Positions 19,927 to 29,000 of a DNA stretch of 64,000 nt are shown in pieces; positions within the stretch are counted from its first letter, which is position 1; every line of letters begins with the position of its first letter. The stretch spans positions 105,723 through 169,722 of the forward strand of contig NZ_JAERRF010000020.1 in assembly GCF_016741875.1 (NCBI RefSeq), written 5' to 3'. Position numbers and translations under genes: made by a program. The notes below the pieces were generated by a model, which was not told the DNA's origin, did not search any database, and saw only the letters and a program-made list of their open reading frames with translations. This DNA comes from Streptomyces coffeae. GTDB lineage: Bacteria; Actinomycetota; Actinomycetes; Streptomycetales; Streptomycetaceae.

Positions 19927-20120
19927 ATCATCGTCGCCGAGGCGTATCCGCGGCTGTTCCCTTCGCGCCCTCCGACATCCGTGCCTGGGCTCAAGATCCT
20001 ATTGGGCAGATCTCTGTCGTCTCGCGCCATTCACCCTCCAGTAACCCGGCGAACCATCCCGGTCAGAGCACTAGTGTGATGCGCCAGAAATCCTGAGGGT
20101 TAGTTGATACCTTCTTCTTC

Positions 20121-20290
20121 ATGGCGCACCGAGGTCCGGCTGCTGTGGAGATTGTTCTTTCGAGGACGAGCGTGTCGAGCTTGTGCGTCGGGCGGGGCGA
20201 ATGCGGGTGCCGCGGAGGCTGTCGGCTCCGGTGTGAAGACGGTTCGCAAGTGGCGTGGGAAGTTCGCCGCGCAGCGGCAGCCCGGCGGGC
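20121..20290 (+). pseudogene. IS630-type transposase, N-terminal fragment
   Basis: The plus strand encodes the start of an IS630-family transposase (MAHRGPAAVEIVLS). After a frameshift near 20,160 the helix-turn-helix region continues in other frames (ELVRRAG, then GVKTVRKWRGKFAA). It stops making sense near 20,290, where a catalytic-domain fragment of the same kind of transposase begins in the opposite orientation. Confidence 0.6.
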
Positions 20291-20577
20291 ACTTCCTTGT
20301 CGATACGGGCGAGAAACATCTTGAACTCCCACGGCCCGGTGCCGGCGGTGCATCTGCGCGATCACCTCTCCCGTGGCGGTGTTCAGCGCGGCGAACAGGG
20401 TGGTCACCCCACCTCGCACGTAGTCGTGGGTGCGGCGCTCGGGCATCCCCGGCATCATCGGCAGCACCGGCGCCGACCGGTCCAGCGCCTGGATCTGGGT
20501 CTTCTCGTCCACGCAGAGCACCAAGGCGTGCTCAGGCGGGGCGAGATACAGGCCGACCACATCGCGGACCTCTCAAG
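20290..20577 (-). pseudogene. IS630-type transposase, catalytic fragment, inverted
   Basis: The minus strand encodes the DDE core of an IS630-family transposase: DVVGLYLAPPEHALVLCVDE (first catalytic Asp), QIQALDRSAP, RGGVTTLFAALNTATGEV, then after a frameshift FLARIDKEVPAG. It begins just after a stop near 20,580, so its N-terminus is missing. It faces the N-terminal fragment on the other strand at about 20,290. The two halves are therefore inverted relative to each other, a rearranged and inactive element. Confidence 0.65.
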
Positions 20578-20642
20578 GACCATGCGCAGCAGGCCGCCGG
20601 GCGGCCATGACGAGCAGCGTGAGCACGGCCAGAAGGGCCGCG

Positions 20643-20802
20643 TACGCGCCATGCGTGCGGGGCGCACCCGGTCGACCGGGTGCGCCCCTTCAACCTTCCC
20701 CGTCATGGGTCGGTGAGCCCTGCAGCCCGCCTCTCGGCGAGGGGAGTGAACAGCAGGTGCGGGTGGCAGTGGTCCCGCCCGCACCGCGTGTTCACGGGAT
20801 CT
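20643..20802. repeat. 160-bp direct repeat, copy 1
   Basis: Bases 20,643-20,802 recur at 21,868-22,027 with a single mismatch (T at 20,703, C at 21,928) and a constant offset of 1,225. This copy ends at the stop codon of the small secreted-protein gene and contains a 30-nt perfect palindrome. It lies directly downstream of that gene and could be its 3' untranslated region. Confidence 0.9.
20659..20688. terminator. perfect 30-nt palindrome, probable terminator
   Basis: GGGGCGCACCCGGTC followed immediately by its exact reverse complement. It can fold into a very stable GC stem ~110 nt past the stop of the minus-strand secreted-protein gene. Strong GC hairpins without a long U tract are common Streptomyces terminators; the stem may work in both directions. 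Confidence 0.65.
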
Positions 20803-21190
20803 ACGCCGTGGTCTTCACGAGGGTGCCGCCGTTGTAATCCCAGGTCCCAGCGGCGTCCTGCACCGGCACGAGGTCACTGGACGCATCCACTACGATGTTG
20901 TGGTTCTTCGTGTAATGGGCGTGTATCCGGATGTTCTCGGTCGCGGGAAAGGCGTCCAGGCAAACAGAAGCGGGGCCCGCAGCATCAGGGGTGCTTTCGA
21001 GTATGCTTCCGTCCTGATCTTCCACCGTGATCACCATCGTGTCGGCATCCGCGGTATTGTTTACCGTGGCCACCTGCGCACACTGGCTCGCGTCGGCTCC
21101 GGTCGTGCTGTCCTGGGCGGCAGCGATCTGGGCGGCGCCCAGCGTTGTCAGGCCGGCCAGCGCGGCGACAGCCAGTATCTTTCGCTTCAT
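20801..21190 (-). CDS. small secreted protein, function unknown
   Basis: Predicted 129-residue protein starting at ATG 21190 (MKRKILAVAALAGLTTLG). It has a classic Sec signal peptide: two basic residues, an Ala/Leu/Gly core, and cleavage expected near QIAAAQDS. The frame extends 15 residues further upstream, but the signal peptide decides the start; AGGA lies 12 nt before it. The mature ~100 residues are acidic, with two cysteines that could form one disulfide, and no domain I recognise. The stop (20,801-20,803) is at the edge of the 160-bp repeat containing a palindromic hairpin. Base composition is milder than in the PKS genes. It could be a small secreted beta-sandwich protein; I would not assign a role. 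Confidence 0.75.
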   Translation of the reverse strand: MKRKILAVAALAGLTTLGAAQIAAAQDSTTGADASQCAQVATVNNTADADTMVITVEDQDGSILESTPDAAGPASVCLDAFPATENIRIHAHYTKNHNIVVDASSDLVPVQDAAGTWDYNGGTLVKTTA

Positions 21191-21867
21191 GTGTTGCTCA
21201 TTTCCTGGGTCGTTGACTGAGTTCTCTTCCCCCATGGGGGTAGCCGGTCAGGCGCGCTGATCCGTGAGCGGCAACTACGTGATGTGGATTCAACTCACGG
21301 ATTCCCGGGACGTCCTGCTCGCCGTTAGCCAGCTTCCCCACGCCTCCAGACTACGACTACGAGGCGCGTATCTGTCAATCGGGACATAAATTCCCTTCTT
21401 GGTAGCCGGGTTGATGCCCGGCGGATTTCCTGGCCACAACCACGGGGAGCGGGCCGATGTGCCGCGGCCCAAGCATCGGTACACACTGGCCACGACTGGT
21501 GCTCAGCCGTGGCGTAATAGTGGGCTGAGCTGGACTCGCACCCCTCTTGTCCGCATCACGGACCGACAACTCCGGTCGCTGTGTCAGATGGCTTTCCCAG
21601 TGGCCGGATTCCCGTAGTGGCTGGGATTTCGGTCGTCGCGATGCGATGTGTTGGCATTGTCACAGGAACCCGAGACGCCGACTTTACATCCGCCTACCAG
21701 AAAGGGAATTTCGTCAAGTCCAGGCGGTGTTGGACCAGACATTTTATCGTCCGACGCACCGTCAGCACACATATTTCCCTATCCAACGTCCTCAAGAAAC
21801 GCGACATGGCCGCGTGGGACCGCTACCGGAGCTGATCCGGCAGTCCTGCCCCCCACGCACGGCGGCC
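21191..21867. other. 677-bp stretch without a supported gene
   Basis: This holds the upstream region of the secreted-protein gene and then lower-GC sequence up to the second 160-bp repeat. Only short open frames without recognisable protein character occur. I see no convincing IS end or RNA gene. Confidence 0.5.
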
Positions 21868-22027
21868 TACGCGCCATGCGTGCGGGGCGCACCCGGTCGA
21901 CCGGGTGCGCCCCTTCAACCTTCCCCGCCATGGGTCGGTGAGCCCTGCAGCCCGCCTCTCGGCGAGGGGAGTGAACAGCAGGTGCGGGTGGCAGTGGTCC
22001 CGCCCGCACCGCGTGTTCACGGGATCT
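21868..22027. repeat. 160-bp direct repeat, copy 2
   Basis: Second copy of the repeat at 20,643-20,802 (159/160 identical, same orientation). Unlike copy 1 it is not preceded by a coding region related to the secreted protein. It looks like the surviving 3' flank of a lost duplicate, or one arm of a duplication. Confidence 0.9.
21884..21913. terminator. perfect 30-nt palindrome, probable terminator (copy 2)
   Basis: Identical to the palindrome at 20,659-20,688 and located at the same place within the second repeat copy. Confidence 0.55.
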
Positions 22028-22389
22028 GCGCTCTCCGTCCACCGGCCCAATGCCGGGCAGGACCCTGACTATGGGTACCACGCGCCCGACTTCCGGGTAG
22101 TGCCGACCACACGGGGAGGAACGGCGACCGATCTCGCCGACGAAAAGCTGGACTTGCACACGGTGTTCCTGAGCTGGTCGTGAGCGGCTGTGCGGGGCCC
22201 GGCGTCGGTGCGGTCACGGTGACTGTGCGGGGGTGGATGCCGCTGTGGGGACATCGGATCGGTCCGCACGGACGGCTGCCGCACGCGGGCCTTCGCCCTG
22301 ACTGTAGGGGGCGCGAACCGTGGCGAAAGTTCCACGCTCCGTATACGCAGGCGTTGAAGCGGCCGGCCGATGCTGCCGCCGCCGGGCCT

Positions 22390-22776
22390 CCTCCGCTGGC
22401 TGGTGGTGTCTCTGCCGCCAATGTCCACGACAGCCTCGGACTGAAGCCGATGGTCGACCATTTCCACAGAGGACACGAACTCCACAGCCACCGTTCCAAG
22501 CCCAAGCGGCTGCACGCCGACACAGCCTATGACCTCTCTGACTTGCGGCAATGGCTGCGCAGCCAGCACATCGGCGTCCGGATCGCCCGCACGGGCATCG
22601 ACTCCAGCAAACGACTGGGCCGTCGCAGATGGGTCATCGAACGCACCCTCTCCTGGCTCACCGGCTACCGCCGCCTGTCACCCCGCTACGAGCGCCATCC
22701 CCGCAACTACCTGGCCTTTGTCGGACTCGCCGCAGCCCTGTGCTACTACAAGCGCCTCCTCAAACCGACCATGTAG
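22390..22776 (+). pseudogene. IS5-family transposase, C-terminal fragment
   Basis: The plus strand encodes the C-terminal ~125 residues of an IS5-family transposase: PLAGGVSAANVHDS, KRLHADTAYDLSDLRQWL, GVRIARTGIDSS, then RRRWVIERTLSWLTGYRRLS and LAAALCYYKRLLK before TAG. The N-terminal half, with the first catalytic Asp, is not recognisable upstream. Just after the stop, TAGGACACGGTG (22,774-22,785) matches the terminal inverted repeat of the related element at 24,999-25,540, so this is the right end of a 5'-deleted copy. Confidence 0.75.
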
Positions 22777-22875
22777 GACACGGTGTAAACCAACACTTGA
22801 CAATGCGAATTGGGGTGCGTCAGCGTTCTCGTCGCAGGAGACCGACCCGGTTCCACCCCCCACACAAGAGGAGCT

Positions 22876-24951
22876 ATGCCGCATCTCAACCGGCGCCGCT
22901 TTTTCCAGATAGCGGGCGCCACAGCGAGCGCTGCCGCCTTGACCGCCGCTATCGAGCGCGCCGCCGCCATCCCGGCCGCACGCAGAGCGGGCAGCATCGA
23001 GGACGTCGAGCACATCGTCGTGCTGATGCAGGAGAACCGGTCGTTCGACCACTACTTCGGCAGGCTCAAGGGCGTGCGGGGCTTCGGCGACCCCCGTCCG
23101 GTGACGCTGCCCAGCGGCAAGTCCGTCTTCCATCAGGCGGACAACGACGGCAAGGAAACGCTGCCGTTCCATCCGACCGTCGACGACATGGGGATGCAGT
23201 TCCTGCAGGGGCTCGACCACAACTGGCCCGGCGGCCACCAGGCGATCAACGACGGCAGGTACGACAACTGGGTGCCCGCGAAGACCCCGGTGACGATGAC
23301 GTACCTGGAGCGGGACGACATGCCCTTCCACTATGCGCTCGCCGACAAGTTCACCGTCTGCGACGCGTACCACTGCTCCTTCATCGGCGCCACCCAGCCG
23401 AACCGTTACTATCTGTGGACCGGCCACACCGGCAACGACGGCAAGGGCGGCGGTCCCGAACTCGGCAACGCCGACAAGGGCTTCACATGGACCACGTACC
23501 CGGAGCGGCTGGAGAAGGCGGGCGTCTCCTGGAAGGTCTACCAGGACATCGGCGACGGCCTGGACAAGGCCGGCGGCTGGGGCTGGCTGGAGTACGACGA
23601 GGGCCGCTATCGCGGCAACTACGGCGACAACGCCCTCCTCTGGTTCCAGTCGTACCGCGACGCCGAGCCGGGCGACCCGCTGTACGACAAGACCCGCACC
23701 GGCACCGACGTCAAGGGCGGCGACGGCTACTTCGACCAGCTCAGGGACGACGTCCAGAACGGCAGGCTCCCGCAGATATCCTGGATCGCCGCTCCCGAGG
23801 CGTTCTCCGAGCACCCCAACTGGCCCACCAATTACGGCGCCTGGTATCTCGCCCGGGTCCTGGACGCGCTCACCTCCGACCCGGAAGTGTGGAGCCGCAC
23901 CGCCCTGTTCATCACCTACGACGAAAACGACGGCTTCTTCGACCACGTCGTCCCCCCGTACCCGCCGTCCAGCCCGGCGCAGGGCAAGTCCACCGAGGAC
24001 ACCACCGGGGAGCTCTACGAGGGGGACGCCGACTACGAGGCCGGCAACTACGGCCTCGGGCCACGCGTCCCCATGCTCGTCGTCTCCCCTTGGAGCACCG
24101 GCGGCTACGTCTGCTCGGAGGTCTTCGACCACACCTCCGTCCTCCGCTTCATGGAGCGCCGGTTCGGTGTGCAGGAGCCGAACATCTCGCCCTGGCGGCG
24201 TGCGATGTGCGGCGACCTCACCTCGGCCTTCGACTTCTCCGCGGAGGACCCGGAAGTCGACGGTCTGCCGGACACCGCGGCGTACGAGCCGAAGGACCGC
24301 CAGTCGCACCCCGACTACACGCCCGAGCCGCCGGCGTCCGGCAGTCTGCCCGCCCAGGAGCGCGGTGGGCGCCGCGCGCGGCCGCTGCCCTACGCTCCGT
24401 ACGTCGACGCCGCAGCAGACCACGGCAAGAGCCGGCTCACCCTCACCTTCCACGGAGGCCCTGACGCCGGCGCGCACTTCTACGTCACCTCGGCCAACCG
24501 CGACGACGCGCCCTGGACGTACACCGTGGGCGCCGGAAAGGTACTGCGCGACACCTGGCACATCGGCGCCGCCGCCGACCAGCACACCCACGACCTCACC
24601 GTGCACGGCCCGAACGGCTTCCTCCGCCACTACCGGGGCCCGGCCGGAACCGCCCTCCCCGAGGTGACCGCCCGGCACAACGCGGACGCGGGCGATCTCC
24701 AGCTCACGGCGCGGAATCCCGGCGATGCGGAGGCGGTCCTCACCGTCAGGAACGCGTACGGCGACAGCTCCGGCCGGCTCACCGTGCCGGCCGGCGGGAC
24801 GAGGCAGCACACCGTGCGAACGGGCGGCAGCGGCCATTGGTACGACGTCTCGGTGACCTGTGCGGCGGACGACACCTACCTGCGCCGCTTCGCCGGCCAT
24901 GTGGAGACCGGCAAGCCGAGCGTGAGCGACCCGAAGATCCGCACCAACTGA
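22876..24951 (+). CDS. phosphocholine-specific phospholipase C, Tat-exported
   Basis: Predicted 691-residue phospholipase C of the bacterial acid-phosphatase/PLC superfamily (non-haemolytic PLC type), which hydrolyses phosphatidylcholine to diacylglycerol and phosphocholine outside the cell. ATG 22876 is chosen because GAGGAG lies just before it and the protein then begins with a twin-arginine signal (NRRRFFQIAGATASAAAL). Family motifs are present: HIVVLMQENRSFDHYFG near the N-terminus, LDHNWPGGHQA, and ITYDENDGFFDHVVPP. The C-terminal ~190 residues hold two repeats of the small beta-domain usual for this family (starting about PLPYAPYVDAAA and PEVTARHN). Length is normal and the frame is intact. 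Upstream and downstream are IS5 remnants, so the gene may have moved with them. In many Streptomyces such enzymes are phosphate-starvation controlled, but I do not see a clear PHO box. Confidence 0.92.
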   Translation: MPHLNRRRFFQIAGATASAAALTAAIERAAAIPAARRAGSIEDVEHIVVLMQENRSFDHYFGRLKGVRGFGDPRPVTLPSGKSVFHQADNDGKETLPFHPTVDDMGMQFLQGLDHNWPGGHQAINDGRYDNWVPAKTPVTMTYLERDDMPFHYALADKFTVCDAYHCSFIGATQPNRYYLWTGHTGNDGKGGGPELGNADKGFTWTTYPERLEKAGVSWKVYQDIGDGLDKAGGWGWLEYDEGRYRGNYGDNALLWFQSYRDAEPGDPLYDKTRTGTDVKGGDGYFDQLRDDVQNGRLPQISWIAAPEAFSEHPNWPTNYGAWYLARVLDALTSDPEVWSRTALFITYDENDGFFDHVVPPYPPSSPAQGKSTEDTTGELYEGDADYEAGNYGLGPRVPMLVVSPWSTGGYVCSEVFDHTSVLRFMERRFGVQEPNISPWRRAMCGDLTSAFDFSAEDPEVDGLPDTAAYEPKDRQSHPDYTPEPPASGSLPAQERGGRRARPLPYAPYVDAAADHGKSRLTLTFHGGPDAGAHFYVTSANRDDAPWTYTVGAGKVLRDTWHIGAAADQHTHDLTVHGPNGFLRHYRGPAGTALPEVTARHNADAGDLQLTARNPGDAEAVLTVRNAYGDSSGRLTVPAGGTRQHTVRTGGSGHWYDVSVTCAADDTYLRRFAGHVETGKPSVSDPKIRTN

Positions 24952-24998
24952 CGGATCAGCAGCACGAACTGACCGGCCTGCACGGTGACATGACCAAG

Positions 24999-25540
24999 AC
25001 CGTGTCCTATGTGGTGTTGGCTCGTTGGACTGTTCATGGGGCGGGGTAGGTGGAGTTGGATTGTTCCGGACGGGTTGTGGGAGATCGCGAAGCCGCTGAT
25101 TCCTCCGGCGAAGGTGCGGTCGCAGGGTGGCGGAACGCAGGACACGCCTGATGAGACGCTGTTCGCGGCCATCGTCTACGTACTGGTCAGTCGGGTGTGC
25201 GTGGCGAGCCCTGCCACCGTGCTTCGGCGTGTCGAAGTCAACCGCCCACCGTCGGTTTCTGATCTGGTCCGGAGCGGGTGTGTGGGGTCGGCTGCATGAG
25301 GCTGTCCTGCACCGGCTCGACGACGCCGGTCTGGGCGATGTCTCCCGCGTCGTCCTCGACTCCGCCCGCGTCAGGGCGGAAAAGGGGGCGAACACACAGG
25401 TCCGAGCCCCGTGGACCGGGGCAGGCCGGGTTCCACGATGCACATCCTGTCGGACGCGAACGGACTGCCTCTGGTCGTTGACTTGCCGCCGCCATGTGCT
25501 TGTACAAACGGCTCATCCGCCTCACCACATAGGACACGGT
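24999..25540 (+). mobile_element. internally deleted IS5-family element
   Basis: Bounded by a perfect 18-bp inverted repeat, ACCGTGTCCTATGTGGTG at 24,999-25,016 and its complement at 25,523-25,540. Inside, the plus strand starts a transposase (MGRGRWSWIVPDGLWEIAKP). A frameshift follows near 25,190, then sense resumes one frame over (ALPPCFGVSKSTAHRRFL, GVWGRLHEAVLHRLDDAGL). The sequence jumps from the middle (MHILSDANGLPLVV, with a frame change) to the last few codons before the right end. Several hundred bp of the catalytic core are gone. It keeps both ends, so it could be moved in trans but cannot make transposase. Confidence 0.8.
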
Positions 25541-25545
25541 TTAAG

Positions 25546-26080
25546 AGGCGCTAACACCATGAGGTGGATCGGTTTTGGTGCCCGTGCCTGGATGGCCAGT
25601 TGGGCGTTGTCCGGACGTGGGGACTTCGCCTTGGCGACTTGTAGGAGCGGATCGAGCCGGAGGCCGGGGCGTGGCAGCAGCTGCACGAGGTGCCGCCGGC
25701 CGAGCTGAACGCCGCCGCCCGTCCGGACCGGTCGAGAGCTCACCCAGCTCATGCCCCTGCTCGATGCCGTCTGGCCCGTCCGGGGCAAGCTCGGCCGGCC
25801 CCGCCGCAAGCCTCGGTCGGTCTTCGCCGGCCGAGGCTACGACCACGACGTCTACCGCGACCGGGTCCGCACGCGCCGGATCGTCCCGGTCATCGCCCGT
25901 CGGGCACACCGCACGGCAGTGGCCTGGCATCTACCGGTGAGTGGTTGAGCGCACGTTCGCCTGGCTGCACGGCTTCACACGACTCCGCGCCCGCTGGGCG
26001 GCCGAGCCGACTTGACGAAGCGTTCCTCAAGCTCGCCTGCTGCCTGTTCACCCACCGCCAGGACCGCTCACGGTGTCAGC
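25546..26080 (+). mobile_element. degenerate IS5-family element (second type)
   Basis: Starts at an end-like sequence (GGCGCTAACACCATGAGG) right after the previous element. The plus strand holds scattered transposase pieces in three frames: AWQQLHEVPPAELNAA, then LLDAVWPVRGKLGRPRRKP and VFAGRGYDHDVYRDRV, then VVERTFAWLHGF and EAFLKLACCLFTHRQ near the right edge. The N-terminal region is missing and at least two frameshifts are present. It abuts the 3' end of the GH18 gene on the other strand. Confidence 0.65.
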
Positions 26081-26096
26081 TGCTCTTGTGCGGGGA

Positions 26097-29000
26097 TCAG
26101 GCCGGCTTCTTCTCGAACTTGGCCCGGGTGGCGAGATCTCCCGCCTCCCACATCTCCTTGACGCGGTCCAGGCATTCCTCCTCGGACGCCACTTCGTCCG
26201 CGAGGCGGAGGCCGATCTTGTTGTTTTCCTCGTCCGCCTTGTTGTCCGCATCAGTCCCGGGGAGGTCGGCCTCGTGCGCGGCAGCCATCATTTTGGCGAA
26301 TTCTTCCCCCGTCCGCTTCTTGAGCAGGCACTGCCAGTACACGTGCCGGATGGAGTTCTGCATCTCCGCGTTCTCCATGTGTACTGTCACGGAGTACACA
26401 TCTTTGTGCGTGAGGAGCCATGGGATGATTTTGTCGCGATGCTCGCGGGCTATGCGGCGCTCCGATTTGGAAATGTTCTTGGTGCCCAACCAATAATACT
26501 TGTCCAGGATGGAGGGGCCTTCTTTCAGGAAATCCTTCGCTACATACTCGACGATGCCCCCGGCTTGTGCCAATTTTTGCGCCAGGCCCGTCTTACCGGT
26601 GCTGGGACCCATGTACTTGAGTCCGACAAGGCTGACTCCGGTGGCGGTCATGAGCAGGACGCCGACGAGGGTGACCTGCGGGGCGAGAAACGCGAGGACC
26701 CCAAGGCCCACGCACGCCGCGGTGCCGATCCAGACGCTGTCCCGAGGCTCCAGGCCCTGCAATTCGTGGAGCTTCCGGCGGGTTGCCAGCATTGTGGCGA
26801 AGACGTCCGCGCTCGGCACGGTGTTGCATTCGCAGCGGAACTTGGCGTCCCTGGCCACGCTCATCGACATGGTCCAGTCGCCGGCTCGCGGGTCCTTGAC
26901 GATCAGACACCGGACCGAGTCGCCGGACATCTTGACGAATGCGCCGTCCTCGTCGATGGCCTTGTCGTAAGTGTTCCCATCGGGGTCCTTGATGGTCATG
27001 ACGACGCCCTCGGGGAAGTCGACCGAGTCGTCGTCCTTCGTGATCACCGAGTAGAGGAAGGGCGCGTTCTCACCGATGGCCATCGTGTTCGTCAGGTTGA
27101 ACCGTTCCACGTTGTCCAGGCCGTCCAGGGACGGAAGGGTGTCGACCAGGCAGTAAATGCAGTCGTTGTCGCCCTTGGCCGTCGCGGTGAACGCGGGGAT
27201 GGGGCTCGGCTCGTTGCGGACGTCGAAAATGCCCCAGAGCCCGCCGACTCCCTTGTCCTCGATTTTCGTCGGCTGGTCGAAGTACTGACCCGCGACGAGC
27301 GCCGGGGTCTGCTTGGCGGCCTCTTTCCAGTCGTCGCTCATGGAGAGGCCCCAGAGGCGCGAGGCGTACCGCGTGTACCCGTCGGGCGCCCCGTCCTCCT
27401 CGTCCATGTGCCCCCAGAACCAGTCCGGGACGTCGTCATTGTCGAGGACGTCGAACTCACCCCAGAGTCCGGAGGCACCCTTGTCCACGATGCGGGTCGG
27501 CCGGTTGAAGTACTGCCTCTTGATCACGGCCGGACAGTTCTGGGCGACGCTTTTCCAGTCGGCGTCGTCGGGGATGTTCCACAGCCGCGCCGAGAACTGC
27601 CGCATGCCGTTGTCTTGCGTGCCGTCGTCCTGGAACTGCAGAGGGCCCTTCGCGTGCCCCAGGAGTCCCCTGGAGTCCCACAGGTAGGTACGGGCCACCG
27701 GGACCGGCGGATCCTTGACGGGCGAGGTCTCGGGGACCGGGTTGCCGGAGGCGTGGTAGAGGGCCTTGATGATGCTCTTGCCGTCTTCCCAGACGTCATT
27801 GGAGAGTTCCCAGATGATGACGCCCTTGGCGCCGACTCCCTTGAGGAACTCCAGTTTGGCGACGGCGGTGCCCGGGGTCTCGAAATAGATGTTGTGGGCG
27901 TACGGGTACTCACCCGGGGGCAGGGGCTGGGCGAGCTTGGGGCGGGGCGTGCTCCCGTCCACCTTGATGTTCGCGTCCTTGGCCTGAAGGGCGTCCGGGA
28001 ACTGGTCCAGGATTTCCTTGTACCGAAGCACCTTGTACCCCGGGGGCACATCACCGGTCAGGTCGTCCGGGTCCTTGGCCGCGGCGAAGTCGTAGCCGTA
28101 GACGGGCACTCCGGCCGCGATCTTGCCGCGGTCCACTCCTTGCCCCTTGCCCTGCCAGTTCAGGAAGAGCGGATTCGTCCAGTACCAGAGGCAGTCCTCG
28201 ACCGAAAGGATCGGATTGTCCTCCAGGGCGTCGTCACCCGAGGTGCCCGCCCCGGCCCCCGGCCAGGGGCCCTGCTGTTCGCGAAGATACGACTCCAGGT
28301 AGACATCCGCCTCACGGAGCTCCGCCGTGTCCTTCCCGCGGATCTTGTACAGGGCGGAATGCGGGCCGACCGGAGACTTGTCCCACGACCCGGTGAGGTC
28401 GTAGGTCATCACGCCGAGCCAGTCGAGGTGTTCGGCCATGTCCGGGTCGTAGTTGTTCCCGTACCACGAGGTGCCGAAGACGGCCGCCGACACGATCTTG
28501 TCGGGCATGGCCTCCTTCAGCTTCTTGGCGAACAGGGCCAGACCCCGCCCCGCGGGATGCGGCCCGTCACTCTTCGTCCGGCCGCCCTGGTCCTGCTCGC
28601 CGGGCCGGCCCCACCAGCACTCCAGGTCGAGATCGACCCCGTCCAGGCTGTTGTGGGTGACGTAGTCCACGACGTTGCGGACGGTCTGGTCGAGCTTCGG
28701 GGAAGCCGGATCGTTCCCGATCGCCGTCATCAGGTCCAGGAACGCGTAGTCGTTCGCGCCGCCCAGCGCGATCATGGTCTTGGTCCCGTACAGGCGCGCG
28801 GCCATGAGCACGTCCGGGAGAATGGCGTCCATCTCCCTGACCGACTCGGGGTCGAACGCGCCGGAATCCTTCTCGCTGAACGTCAAGAACGCGATGATGC
28901 CGTGCGTGATGTACCGATACATCTCGCCCTTGCCGTAGTCGAATTGCTCCTTCTTCCGCCAGGTAGGGATGTAGGCGATGATGTTCGCCCGCTCGGTCGG

